From G963676655 sp963676655 (GTDB lineage Bacteria > Verrucomicrobiota > Lentisphaeria > Victivallales > Victivallaceae): DNA of 64,000 bases. The stretch lies in contig CAXXKX010000003.1 in NCBI GenBank assembly GCA_963676655.2, positions 1,240,001 to 1,304,000 of the forward strand. The letters are read 5' to 3'. Numbering within the stretch: the first letter of the stretch is position 1; each line of letters starts with the position of its first letter. This document shows positions 18,533 through 27,631 of the stretch, one piece after another. A program made the position numbers and the translations under genes. The notes under the pieces are model-generated. The model was not told the origin of the DNA and did not search any database. It saw only the letters and a program-made list of their open reading frames with translations.

Positions 18533-19567
18533 ATGATTAAAATCTCGAAAAACGATTTGAAAAAATTTATTCTTTATAGCGGCTGGATTATTTCCCTGTC
18601 GCTGACTTTTTTTGTGCTGACGCTGCTGCCGTTCAGGGAATGCCGGCGTTGTCTGCTGAATTTTACCGTTTTGCTGGTCGGAGTTGCGGTGGCCGGTTTT
18701 ATCGGCGTGGCACTGGAGTCCAGGCTCGACGGCCGACGGTTGATCATGATCGTCAAGCCGCTGCTTCGTTATGCCCGGTTGCCGGATGTGACGGGCAGAG
18801 CCTGGCTGCTCGCTTTATTTTCCGGTTCCGCGGCTTCGGTGATGTTGGCGGATGCGCGCGAATCCGGGAATATAACCCGGCGTGAAATGTATTTAAGCGT
18901 ACTGGCCACCCGTTTTCCAGCCATGCTGTCATCTTCACTGCGGATTATTTTCCCGGTAATCGCGGCGGTCGGGCTGGTCGGTATATATTATTATTTGTCA
19001 GTCTACGGAATTGAACTGGTAATCTTGCTGCTGGTAGTTTTTTACGCGAGATTTACATGTAAATCAGCCGATATCCACCGAACGGAACTGACCGGTAACA
19101 TAAAAAAACCGTCCTGGAATGATGTTATGGACAAATCGCTTAAAACCTCAATGTCGCTGAGTTTTAGATTCCTGAAAGTGGCGCTTCCGTGTTATTTGCT
19201 GACCGCTTTGGCATTGCGGAGCGGATTTCAGGAAGACCTCCGCAACTGGCTCCCGGAATTCTGCCGGGCACGGATTGCGCCTGATATGCTGCTTGTAACC
19301 GGGGCGCGACTGGGCGGCATGTTCAGTGCGGCTGGAGTAGTCGCGGAGATGGCCGGAGCTCAGCGGCTGACTACCCCGGAGATAGTTTTTTCACTGCTGC
19401 TGGGCAAAATTATCATGACTCCGGTCAGAACGCTAAGGACCGGAATTCCGGTTATGGCGGGAATTTTCAAGTTTTATGATGGTTTACGGTTGGCTTTGAT
19501 CATCAGCGTGATCAGGTTGATTGTAAGTGTAATAACCGCAATAATTATCTATATCTTTATATTATGA
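18533..19567 (+). CDS. GATE-domain (nucleoside-recognition-like) membrane protein
   Basis: 344 residues with about eight hydrophobic segments. It has the repeated architecture of the nucleoside-recognition (GATE) family: LARYARLPDVTGRAWLLALFSGSAASVMLADAR-like first half, and MLLVTGARLGGMFSAAGVVAEMAGAQRLTTPEIVFSLLLGKI-like second half. It sits inside the B12 locus, overlapping cobD-cbiP by 4 bases, so it is probably a transporter or membrane partner in corrinoid or cobalt metabolism. It shows no resemblance to CbiB, CbiM or CobS. The substrate is unknown. Confidence 0.65.
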   Translation: MIKISKNDLKKFILYSGWIISLSLTFFVLTLLPFRECRRCLLNFTVLLVGVAVAGFIGVALESRLDGRRLIMIVKPLLRYARLPDVTGRAWLLALFSGSAASVMLADARESGNITRREMYLSVLATRFPAMLSSSLRIIFPVIAAVGLVGIYYYLSVYGIELVILLLVVFYARFTCKSADIHRTELTGNIKKPSWNDVMDKSLKTSMSLSFRFLKVALPCYLLTALALRSGFQEDLRNWLPEFCRARIAPDMLLVTGARLGGMFSAAGVVAEMAGAQRLTTPEIVFSLLLGKIIMTPVRTLRTGIPVMAGIFKFYDGLRLALIISVIRLIVSVITAIIIYIFIL

Positions 19568-22119
19568 GTAAGAAAATCAACAACGAACACGGTGGCAATC
19601 TGCGTAAACTGGCGGATCTGGCCGGATGCACGGAACAGGAAATCATCGCTTTCAGTTCAAACATCAATCCGTCCGGAACCCCGCAATATGTCGCAGGAGC
19701 CCTGAACCGGTCTTTCGGTGCGCTCAGGAATTATCCCGAACCCTATGCGGAACAGTTGACCGCGGTTGCGGCCGAATCCTTAAACATCCCGGTTGACCGG
19801 ATTCTTTTCGGCAACGGTTCCAACCAACTGATTCATCTGATCCCGCGTGCGGTGCCTGATGTAAAACGCGCGGTGCTGGTAAGTCCAGGCTATCTGGAAT
19901 ACGAGACCAGTTGTCTGCGTGCCGGTCTTGAAATTGTCTGCCATGAGTTGAGCCATAAGGACGATTTCAGACTTGATTTGGATGCTTTCGGCGCGGTTTT
20001 GCGTCCCGGTGATCTCGTGTTCATCGGCAATCCGGTCAATCCGACCGGCAGCACCTGTCGGTTAGAGGAGCTTGTTGCCGGATTCCCTGAGACGTTTTTT
20101 GTCGTGGACGAGGCTTTTATTGATTATTGTGAGGAATTGACCCTGCTGCCGGATGTGCCGGAAAATGTTATCGTTTTGCGGTCGCTGACCAAGTTTTACG
20201 CGATTCCCGGTTTGCGTCTGGGATATTGCGTCGCTTCACCGCGAATCATCGCCACGTTGAAGCTGTTACAGCCGTGCTGGTCGCTGAGTTCTCCGGCAAT
20301 TGAGACCGGGATCAGAATTTTTCAAGACACAAGCTCGTTCAAGTCGGATTCTTGTCAACTAATGGCGCTGCTGAAAGACGACCTGATCAAAGGTCTTGAG
20401 GCTATCGGCGGCATCAAAGTATATCCGTCTTGCGCCAATTACCTGTTGCTGAAAACAGCCGGTCTGGATGCCAACCGTTTTTTGAAGCAATATAAAATTG
20501 CGTTAAGGAGCTGTGCCGGGTATCGCGGACTCGATTCTTCCTTCTTCCGGATCGCGGTGAAAACGGAAGATGAAAATAACCAGTTGCTCAAAGCCCTTGA
20601 CCGGGAGTTGAACTCCGGTGCGGCGTTTCACGTGACCCGTAAACGTAAAACCCCAGCCTTGATGCTTCAGGGAACTTGTTCCAATGCCGGAAAAAGTATG
20701 CTTGCCACCGCGTTCTGCCGGATTCTGCTGCAGGACGGTTATGCCGTTGCGCCGTTCAAGTCCCAGAATATGGCGCTTAATTCCTATGTTACCGCTGCCA
20801 GTGGCGAGATGGGCCGGGCCCAGGTTGTCCAGGCTGAAGCCTGCCGCCTTGATCCCGATGTCAGGATGAACCCGGTTCTGCTCAAACCGTCCGGGAAATC
20901 CGGCAGCCAGGTTATCTTCAATGGCGAACCGGTCGGGATGATGAGCGTCAGGCAATATGCCGCGTATAAACGGGAACTATGGGAGCAGGTCAAACAGATT
21001 TATGATTCTTTGGCCGCCGATTATCAGGCCGTTATTCTGGAAGGCGCGGGCAGTCCGGGCGAAGTCAATTTGAAACAGAGCGACATTGTCAACATGAATA
21101 TGGCGGCCTACGCGGAAAGTCCGGTCCTGCTGGCCGGGGATATCGACCGGGGCGGCGTTTACGCTTCGTTTATCGGGACCTTCGCCACTTTCAGCCAATG
21201 GGAACGTGATTTACTGCACGGATTTATCGTCAACAAGTTCCGGGGCGACGCTTCGCTGTTGGGTTCCGCGCATGATTATGTCGAGGATTTCACCGGAAAA
21301 CCGGTTCTGGGCGTCGTGCCGCATTTGGGGCGTCTTGGCCTGCCGGAAGAGGACTCGGTCAGCTTTGAATTCAACCACCGGAAGGACAAACTTGACGAAC
21401 CGCTTGACGCGGCCGTCATCAGCCTTGGCCACATCGCCAATTTCACAGACTATGCCCCACTTGAAATCGAACCGGATATTGTACTCAGAAAAGTGAATTC
21501 TCCGGAACAATTGGGAAATCCCGATATTATCATTATGCCCGGAACTAAAAGCACGATCAGCGATATGGTCAATTTGCGTGAATCCGGACTGGCTGATTCG
21601 ATTGTCAATTGTCTCCGGCGCGGGGCTTGGTATATCGGGATCTGCGGCGGCCTGCAAATCGCCGGCAGTTCGATCGCCGATCCGTGGTGTGTCGAGTCGG
21701 AAATAACCGGAATCCGGGGATTGGACCTGCTGCCGCTGGACACGGTGATGGAACGCAATAAACAACTGACCCGGACTACCGGCACGCTGATTCCCGGTGG
21801 AGATACGGTATCCGGCTATGAAATTCATCATGGCATTACAACCTGCCGGGAACCCGGCACAGTCGCAATCCGGGACACGGACGGACGTGAAATCGGTTAT
21901 GCCAAAGGCCGGGTCTGGTGTGCCTATCTGCATGGTGTTTTCGACGATGACCGGTTCCGGCGTAAGTTCATCAATACGATCAGACTTGGTAAAGGTCTGA
22001 CGCCATTGAACGGGATTACGGCGCAATACAATACTGAAGACGCCATAAATAAGTTGGCGGAATACGTCCGGGCTGCGGTGGATATGCCTGGAATATATCG
22101 TGCAATGGGATTGCAATAA
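19564..22119 (+). CDS. cobD-cbiP: CobD-CbiP fusion: threonine-phosphate decarboxylase and cobyric acid synthase
   Basis: 851 residues. Residues 1-350 are a PLP-dependent class I/II aminotransferase fold of the CobD type: FGNGSNQLIHLIPRAV, NPVNPTGST, VVDEAFIDY and the PLP-lysine motif SLTKFYAIPGLRLGY. It decarboxylates threonine phosphate to (R)-1-amino-2-propanol phosphate. From about 360 a complete CobQ/CbiP follows: PALMLQGTCSNAGKS (P-loop), PFKSQNMALNSYVT, DIDRGGVYAS, nucleophile Cys in YIGICGGLQIAG and the C-terminal LHGVFDD histidine. It amidates adenosylcobyrinic acid a,c-diamide to adenosylcobyric acid. The two halves act on either side of the CbiB joining step. The start overlaps the preceding stop. 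Confidence 0.92.
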   Translation: MSKKINNEHGGNLRKLADLAGCTEQEIIAFSSNINPSGTPQYVAGALNRSFGALRNYPEPYAEQLTAVAAESLNIPVDRILFGNGSNQLIHLIPRAVPDVKRAVLVSPGYLEYETSCLRAGLEIVCHELSHKDDFRLDLDAFGAVLRPGDLVFIGNPVNPTGSTCRLEELVAGFPETFFVVDEAFIDYCEELTLLPDVPENVIVLRSLTKFYAIPGLRLGYCVASPRIIATLKLLQPCWSLSSPAIETGIRIFQDTSSFKSDSCQLMALLKDDLIKGLEAIGGIKVYPSCANYLLLKTAGLDANRFLKQYKIALRSCAGYRGLDSSFFRIAVKTEDENNQLLKALDRELNSGAAFHVTRKRKTPALMLQGTCSNAGKSMLATAFCRILLQDGYAVAPFKSQNMALNSYVTAASGEMGRAQVVQAEACRLDPDVRMNPVLLKPSGKSGSQVIFNGEPVGMMSVRQYAAYKRELWEQVKQIYDSLAADYQAVILEGAGSPGEVNLKQSDIVNMNMAAYAESPVLLAGDIDRGGVYASFIGTFATFSQWERDLLHGFIVNKFRGDASLLGSAHDYVEDFTGKPVLGVVPHLGRLGLPEEDSVSFEFNHRKDKLDEPLDAAVISLGHIANFTDYAPLEIEPDIVLRKVNSPEQLGNPDIIIMPGTKSTISDMVNLRESGLADSIVNCLRRGAWYIGICGGLQIAGSSIADPWCVESEITGIRGLDLLPLDTVMERNKQLTRTTGTLIPGGDTVSGYEIHHGITTCREPGTVAIRDTDGREIGYAKGRVWCAYLHGVFDDDRFRRKFINTIRLGKGLTPLNGITAQYNTEDAINKLAEYVRAAVDMPGIYRAMGLQ

Positions 22120-22152
22120 ACCTGATTATCCAGAATATAAGGAACTGATAAT

Positions 22153-22803
22153 ATGGATTTTTCTAAAATAACCTGGGACATGGCCGGACTGGAGATCGAA
22201 GCCGAAAGTTTTCGGCGGATTGAACAGGAAGCGGTTAACCGGCCCGATGATCAGCGTGAATGGCAGGTTGCCAGACGGCTGATCCACACCACGGCGGATT
22301 TTACGATTATGGATACCTTGAAATTCCGTCACGCTCCGATCGAGGCCGGACTTGAGGCGTTGCGGAGCGGTGTGCCGATCTATTCGGATTCGAATATGAT
22401 CAAGGCGGGTTTATCCGTGCCGAAACTCCGAAAGTTTAATTCCGCTTACAGTCGCGAATCGATCCATTGTTACGTGGCCGACCCGGATGTTGCCGAACTG
22501 GCGGCACGGGAAAACATCACCCGGGCGCTGGCCGGCATCCGCAAAGCGAAAGATATTATCGACGGCGGCATCTTCATGTGCGGCAACGCCCCGCTGGCGC
22601 TGGCCGGAACCATTCGGATGATCGTCGAGGACGGCATTCGCCCCTGGTTGATTATCGGTATGCCAGTCGGGTTCGTAAATGTGGTTGAATCAAAAGAATT
22701 ATTAAAAGAGATAGACGTGCCGCATATAACGATTGAGGGCCGGCGCGGTGGCAGCACCCTGGCTGTCGCGACCCTGCACGCTATTATGGAGAACGGACTT
22801 TGA
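22153..22803 (+). CDS. cbiC: Cobalt-precorrin-8 methylmutase
   Basis: 216 residues. The catalytic His lies in RRLIHTTADF near residue 45. YSDSNMIKAGLS, GNAPLALAGTI and IIGMPVGFVNVVESKELL are standard CbiC/CobH blocks. It moves the methyl group from C11 to C12 to give cobyrinate. AAGGA precedes the ATG. Confidence 0.93.
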   Translation: MDFSKITWDMAGLEIEAESFRRIEQEAVNRPDDQREWQVARRLIHTTADFTIMDTLKFRHAPIEAGLEALRSGVPIYSDSNMIKAGLSVPKLRKFNSAYSRESIHCYVADPDVAELAARENITRALAGIRKAKDIIDGGIFMCGNAPLALAGTIRMIVEDGIRPWLIIGMPVGFVNVVESKELLKEIDVPHITIEGRRGGSTLAVATLHAIMENGL

Positions 22804-23873
22804 CAAAAGAGACGAAAGAATTGCGATCAGGATTCACGACCGGGGCCTGCGCGGCGGCGGCGGCAAAAGCCGCTTTCAGCGGCCGGGTTTGCGATACCTT
22901 GTTCCCGGATGGTTCGCGGGTCATGCTGCCGGTTGAACTGGACGGGACAACCGCGCGGATCATTAAGGACGCCGGCGACGACCCGGATGTTACCGACAAA
23001 GCCATGATCTCGGTTACGGTTGAAGAGTCGGACCGGGTCGATCCTGAGGACTACTGTAAAGACGCCGCTGACGGCCGGATCATTATTTGCGGCGGACCGG
23101 GCATTGGCAAAGCGACCAGGCCCGGCCTGGATATTCCTCCCGGAAAATGGGCGATCAATCCTTCGCCCCGCAAAATGATTGTCGATAATCTGCTTGACGC
23201 CGGATTCGAGTCCGGATCGCTGCGCGTCACAATTTCGCTTGAAAACGGCGAGGAAATCGCGAAAAAAACTTTAAATCTAACCCTTGGCATCATCGGCGGC
23301 GTTTCGATTCTCGGAACCAGCGGCATCGTGGTCCCTTATTCAAATGACGCTTATATCCGGACAATCGATTTGCATATCAGGAACGCCGTCGCGGAAGGGG
23401 CCGAAGTACTGGCTTTTTCGACCGGCAGCCGGACCGGCAAAGCTCTGTTGCGTGATTTTCCGGCTTTGGAGGAAAAGCGCCTGATCCGGATTGCCGATTT
23501 TATCGGCGAGTCGCTGGCCTCGGCTGAGCAGGCCGGGGTAAAATTGCTGATCATCGGCTGCATGCCGGGAAAATTGTATAAATATGCCTGCGGCTATCAT
23601 AACACCCACGCGCACAAAGTTAAACTGATACCCGACCTGGCCCTGAAGATTCTTGCCGATCAACCCGCGACTATGCTGGATAAAGTAAACAACAGCGATA
23701 CCGTGGGGGAAATCAAAGCTTATCTGGATGATGCGGTTTATAATGATTTTCTCGATAAAACGGCGGATTACGCTTATCAAGAATTGAAGAACATGGCCCC
23801 CGGACTCAATATCGTACTGGCGCTTTATTCAACCGACGGGGAGCTTGTTTTGACGCGAAAGGAGATGACATGA
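22800..23873 (+). CDS. cbiD: Cobalt-precorrin-5B C1-methyltransferase
   Basis: 357 residues; a TTG start is chosen because GGAG precedes it at a proper distance and it overlaps the cbiC stop. LRSGFTTGACAAAAAKAAF is the CbiD N-terminal signature, and GGPGIGKATRPGLDIPPGKWAINP and GVSILGTSGIV follow. It methylates C1 during ring contraction. Confidence 0.93.
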   Translation: MTKETKELRSGFTTGACAAAAAKAAFSGRVCDTLFPDGSRVMLPVELDGTTARIIKDAGDDPDVTDKAMISVTVEESDRVDPEDYCKDAADGRIIICGGPGIGKATRPGLDIPPGKWAINPSPRKMIVDNLLDAGFESGSLRVTISLENGEEIAKKTLNLTLGIIGGVSILGTSGIVVPYSNDAYIRTIDLHIRNAVAEGAEVLAFSTGSRTGKALLRDFPALEEKRLIRIADFIGESLASAEQAGVKLLIIGCMPGKLYKYACGYHNTHAHKVKLIPDLALKILADQPATMLDKVNNSDTVGEIKAYLDDAVYNDFLDKTADYAYQELKNMAPGLNIVLALYSTDGELVLTRKEMT

Positions 23874-25075
23874 GAGGTTCATTGTTTTTGATCGGCTGCG
23901 GCAATGGCCGTGAAACATTGCCGGAAGCGGCGTTGTCCGCTTTGAATAACGCGAATATTGTCGCGGGAGGCCGCCGTCTGCTGGAACAATACGCTCCAGC
24001 CGGAATCGAACAGGTGATCGTCGGCGCGGATGCAGTGAAAACAGTTGCTGACCTGATTGCCGCCGCCGCCGAAAAAAATATCGTTATCCTGGCTTCCGGC
24101 GACGCGTTATACAACGGTATCGGCGGCACTATCAGGCGGCTGAGGCCGCCGGCTGATTTCCGGGTCATTCCCGGTTGCACCGCGTTTCAATACTTGTATT
24201 CCGCGCTCGGGATGCCGTGGGAAAATGTCAAATTGTTCAGTATTCACGGCAAATCACGAATTCCTTTCAGCCGTATCCTGAGTTCGCCCGAAGCGGTCAT
24301 TTACTGCGACAACAAATGTCCAGCCAGTCTGCTGGCCGCCCGGCTCGCGGAATTTCATCCTGAATCCGCCTTGCGGGAAGCGGTGATCGGCGACAGTCTA
24401 GGCGGTCCGGACGAGCGGATAATAACCGGCTCCCTGAGTGAACTCTCAGGAAAAGAGTGTTCCGGACTGTCCATGCTGCTGCTTAAACCGCACTCCAGTT
24501 ATCCGCCGTTGCCGCTGGGGCTGCCGGACGATTATTATGAACACGAAAACAACATGATAACTCATCCCGAAGTCAGGGCCGTCGTTCTGGCTAAACTGCG
24601 CCTGACGCCCGGTGTGATGTGGGATCTTGGCGCTGGCAGCGGCTCAGTAGGGCTGGAAGCGGCTGGATTAATCGCAGGTCTGAGCGTTCACGCGGTTGAG
24701 CAAAAAGAAAACCGTTTTGAACAGATATGCGCCAATTCCGCCAAACTCGGACTGGAAAATTATCAGTCCTATCATGGTAAAATACTTGAACTGCTGGACT
24801 CTCTGCCGGACCCTGATAAAATTTTCATCGGCGGCGGCGGCAAGGATTTGGCTGAGATAATCACCGGAGCGCTGGCGCGACTGCTGCCCGGCGGAACCAT
24901 CGTCGTTACCGCGGTCACTCTGGAATCCCATACCGTCCTTAACGGTTTATTCGATGACCTTGGCTGGTCTGCCGTGAGTATGAATATCAGCCGGTCCCAG
25001 CGTATCGCCTGTTCCAATATGATGCGGGCGGAAAACCCGATTACGATATACTGTTATACAAAACAAGGATTATGA
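23870..25075 (+). CDS. cbiET: CbiE-CbiT fusion, C5/C15 methyltransferase and C12 decarboxylase
   Basis: 401 residues. Residues 1-200 are the CbiE tetrapyrrole methylase (LIGCGNGRETLPEAALSAL, ASGDALYNGIGGTI, VIPGCTAFQYLYSALGMPW). From about 215, CbiT shows the class I SAM motif MWDLGAGSGSVGLEAAGL and FIGGGGKDL. This is the common CobL layout. The CbiE part methylates C5; CbiT methylates C15 and decarboxylates the C12 acetate. AAGGAG lies six bases before the ATG, which overlaps the cbiD stop. Confidence 0.93.
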   Translation: MRGSLFLIGCGNGRETLPEAALSALNNANIVAGGRRLLEQYAPAGIEQVIVGADAVKTVADLIAAAAEKNIVILASGDALYNGIGGTIRRLRPPADFRVIPGCTAFQYLYSALGMPWENVKLFSIHGKSRIPFSRILSSPEAVIYCDNKCPASLLAARLAEFHPESALREAVIGDSLGGPDERIITGSLSELSGKECSGLSMLLLKPHSSYPPLPLGLPDDYYEHENNMITHPEVRAVVLAKLRLTPGVMWDLGAGSGSVGLEAAGLIAGLSVHAVEQKENRFEQICANSAKLGLENYQSYHGKILELLDSLPDPDKIFIGGGGKDLAEIITGALARLLPGGTIVVTAVTLESHTVLNGLFDDLGWSAVSMNISRSQRIACSNMMRAENPITIYCYTKQGL

Positions 25076-25079
25076 GTTA

Positions 25080-26891
25080 ATGAAGAAAGTAATTTTAGCC
25101 GGGGCCGGTCCCGGCGCGGCGGACCTGATTACCCTGCGGGCGAAAAATGCCCTGGAAACCGCCGATATAATTATTTACGCCGGCAGCCTGGTCAATCCGG
25201 AGCTGTTGACTTACGCCGGGCCTGAAACGGAAAAATACAACAGCGCCGGAATGAATCTGGACGAAGTGGTGGAAGTGGTGAAAAACGCTGTGGCGGCTGA
25301 TAAACAGGTCGTTCGGCTCCACACCGGCGACCCGGCTATGTACGGGGCGATATCAGAACAAATGAACGCTTTTGACGAACTCGGGATCGAATATGAAATC
25401 ATTCCGGGAGTCAGCAGCGTCTTTGCCGCCGCCGCCGCGTTGAAATGCGAACTGACCATGCCGGACGTCAGCCAATCGGCTATCCTGACCCGGCGTGCCG
25501 GTAGAACCCCGGTCCCGGAAAAAGAGGCGATCCCGGCTCTGGCCGCCAGCGGCGCGACCATGGCTGTCTTCCTGAGTATTGCGGATATGGCTGGTCTGGT
25601 CGAGGATTTTTACAAGGCCGGACGTTCACCGAAAACCCCGGCTGCGGTCGTTTACCGGGCCAGTTGGCCGAATCAGCAGATTGTCCGGGGGACTCTTGGA
25701 AATATCGCAAGTAAAGTTGCCGAAGCCGGGATTAAAAGACAGTCGATGATAATCGTCGGTGAAGCCCTGAACCGGAGCGGGGAACTCTCCGATTTGTACA
25801 ATGTCAACTTTGCGCACGGGCATCGTGACGCCGGGGTTCAAGTCTGGCAGAACAAGAAGACCGCGATTTACGCGCTGACGCGGCAGGGTGCGCTGAAAGC
25901 TTCGGAAATCGCCTGCGGTATGACTGGTACGACGATTATGCTGTCCGAATCCTGCGGCCCCCGGATCAGTGACGCGGTTTATTTTCCTGCCGGTGAACTG
26001 GCTGAGATAATCGAAAAATCCTGGCACCTTTATGATGCCCATATCTTTATTATGGCTACCGGTATTGTGGTTCGTAAAATCGGCCATTTGCTGATCGATA
26101 AGATTTCCGATCCAGCGGTTGTCTGTTGTGACGAACAAGGTGATTTCGCGGTCAGCCTGATTGGCGGACATCTTGCCGGGGCCAATCTGCTGGCGCAGCG
26201 CGTTGCCCGGATTACCGGAGGCAAAGCGGTTGTCACCACCGCCACCGATGTCAATAAAATTACCGCTTTCGACACGGCGGCAATGCTGGAAAATTATCGA
26301 ATAGCCAATCCATCAATGATCAAGGAATTTAACCGGCGCTTGCTGGAAAATGAATCGGTTGACCTGCTGGTGCCGGAACAATTTTATTTGAAATATTATT
26401 CCGGAACAGATAATCTTAAGCTGATTCGGTCAAAGAACGAGATAAGCAGTGACGCGGTCGTCTGTTTCAACCATGACGAAGATCTCGCGAAATACACATT
26501 GAGCTTGACTGATCACGGCGTTAATGTCGGTATCGGCTGTCGGCGCGATACCGCCACGGCGGATATCGAAACGGCGCTGCTCGACGCGTTGGACAAGCTT
26601 GATTTGAAACCGGAAGACGTAAATTGTATCGCTTCGCTCGATGCCAAACGCAATGAAGCCAGCTTGCTGGAACTGGTAAAAAAATACCGTATCAGGGTCA
26701 AATTTTATCCGGCGGAAATTCTCAACCGGTTTGAAACCCCCAACATTACTCCAAGGGCGCAACAGGAATTCGGGGTGAATTCGGTCGCTGAAGCCGCGGC
26801 GCTGGCGGTCAACCCGGAATACCGTTTGCTGCTTGAAAAACAAAAATACCCGGCGGTAACCGTCGCCATTGCCGGAAAGGAACAATCATGA
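25080..26891 (+). CDS. cbiFG: CbiF-CbiG fusion, C11-methyltransferase and C20 lactone hydrolase
   Basis: 603 residues. Residues 1-250 are CbiF/CobM (VILAGAGPGAADLITLRA, RLHTGDPAMYGAISEQ, IIPGVSSVFAAAAALKCELT, MAVFLSI). From about 262 a complete CbiG follows: AIYALTRQGALKASEIA, HIFIMATGIVVRKIGHLL, DEQGDFAVSLIGGHLAGANLLAQ and the C-terminal NVGIGCRRDTATADIETAL. CbiF methylates C11 of cobalt-precorrin-4 and CbiG opens the resulting lactone with loss of acetaldehyde, so the two steps are sequential. Confidence 0.93.
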   Translation: MKKVILAGAGPGAADLITLRAKNALETADIIIYAGSLVNPELLTYAGPETEKYNSAGMNLDEVVEVVKNAVAADKQVVRLHTGDPAMYGAISEQMNAFDELGIEYEIIPGVSSVFAAAAALKCELTMPDVSQSAILTRRAGRTPVPEKEAIPALAASGATMAVFLSIADMAGLVEDFYKAGRSPKTPAAVVYRASWPNQQIVRGTLGNIASKVAEAGIKRQSMIIVGEALNRSGELSDLYNVNFAHGHRDAGVQVWQNKKTAIYALTRQGALKASEIACGMTGTTIMLSESCGPRISDAVYFPAGELAEIIEKSWHLYDAHIFIMATGIVVRKIGHLLIDKISDPAVVCCDEQGDFAVSLIGGHLAGANLLAQRVARITGGKAVVTTATDVNKITAFDTAAMLENYRIANPSMIKEFNRRLLENESVDLLVPEQFYLKYYSGTDNLKLIRSKNEISSDAVVCFNHDEDLAKYTLSLTDHGVNVGIGCRRDTATADIETALLDALDKLDLKPEDVNCIASLDAKRNEASLLELVKKYRIRVKFYPAEILNRFETPNITPRAQQEFGVNSVAEAAALAVNPEYRLLLEKQKYPAVTVAIAGKEQS

Positions 26892-27631
26892 AAATCTACG
26901 CGGTTGGACTCGGACCCGGGGCAGAGGACCTGCTGGCCCCACGGGCCGTGGAAGTTATAAAGCAATGCGACGTCATTGCCGGATATAATACGTATCTGAA
27001 GCAGTTCCCTGAATTGTTCGCGGAGAAAGAAATTATTTGTAACGGTATGCGCGGCGAACTGGAACGCTGCCGGCTGGCGCTGGATGCGACGCTTGAGGGT
27101 AAATCTGTTGTCGTAATATCTTCCGGCGACGCCGGGATTTACGCGATGGCCGGTTTGCTGCTTGAATTGATCGAAGAAGAAAAATATGCCGGAATCGAGG
27201 TAGAGTCCGTACCCGGCATTACCGCCGCGTCCGCCGCCGCCGGAATCCTCGGCGCTCCGCTGATGAATGATTTCTGCGTCTTGAGTTTATCCAATTTGAT
27301 GACCCCGGAACCCGTAATTATCAAGCGCCTGAAAGCCGCCGCGTCCGCCGATCTGGTCACGGTCCTTTATAATCCGGCCAGTATCAAGCGGCGTCAATTG
27401 ATTGTCGAGGCCATAAATATTTTTTCAGAATGCCTGCCGCCGGAAACTCCGGTTGGAATTGTGCGCAATGCCTGTCGCGACGACGAAAGCTTCGATATAT
27501 CCACCCTGGGGTCGTTCCCGTTTGATATTATCGACATGTTCACCCTGGTGGTGATCGGCAACTCAAATACAATCGTCAGGAATAACCGGATGTACACACG
27601 GAGAGGATACATTGACAAGTATGGCAGATAA
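26888..27631 (+). CDS. cbiH: Cobalt-factor III C17-methyltransferase
   Basis: 247 residues: IYAVGLGPGAEDLLAPRAVEV, GYNTYLKQF, ISSGDAGIYAMAGLLLEL, SVPGITAASAAAGILGAPLMNDF and TVLYNPASIKRR are CbiH/CobJ blocks. It methylates C17 and contracts the ring to cobalt-precorrin-4. It is a single domain without the ferredoxin-like extension seen in some CbiH60 proteins. AAAGGA precedes the ATG, which overlaps cbiFG. Confidence 0.93.
   Translation: MKIYAVGLGPGAEDLLAPRAVEVIKQCDVIAGYNTYLKQFPELFAEKEIICNGMRGELERCRLALDATLEGKSVVVISSGDAGIYAMAGLLLELIEEEKYAGIEVESVPGITAASAAAGILGAPLMNDFCVLSLSNLMTPEPVIIKRLKAAASADLVTVLYNPASIKRRQLIVEAINIFSECLPPETPVGIVRNACRDDESFDISTLGSFPFDIIDMFTLVVIGNSNTIVRNNRMYTRRGYIDKYGR

Noticed and set aside
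21211..22116. 301-codon open frame on the minus strand
   Set aside because: Antisense shadow of the CbiP half of the fusion gene, which has complete catalytic motifs in the sense frame.
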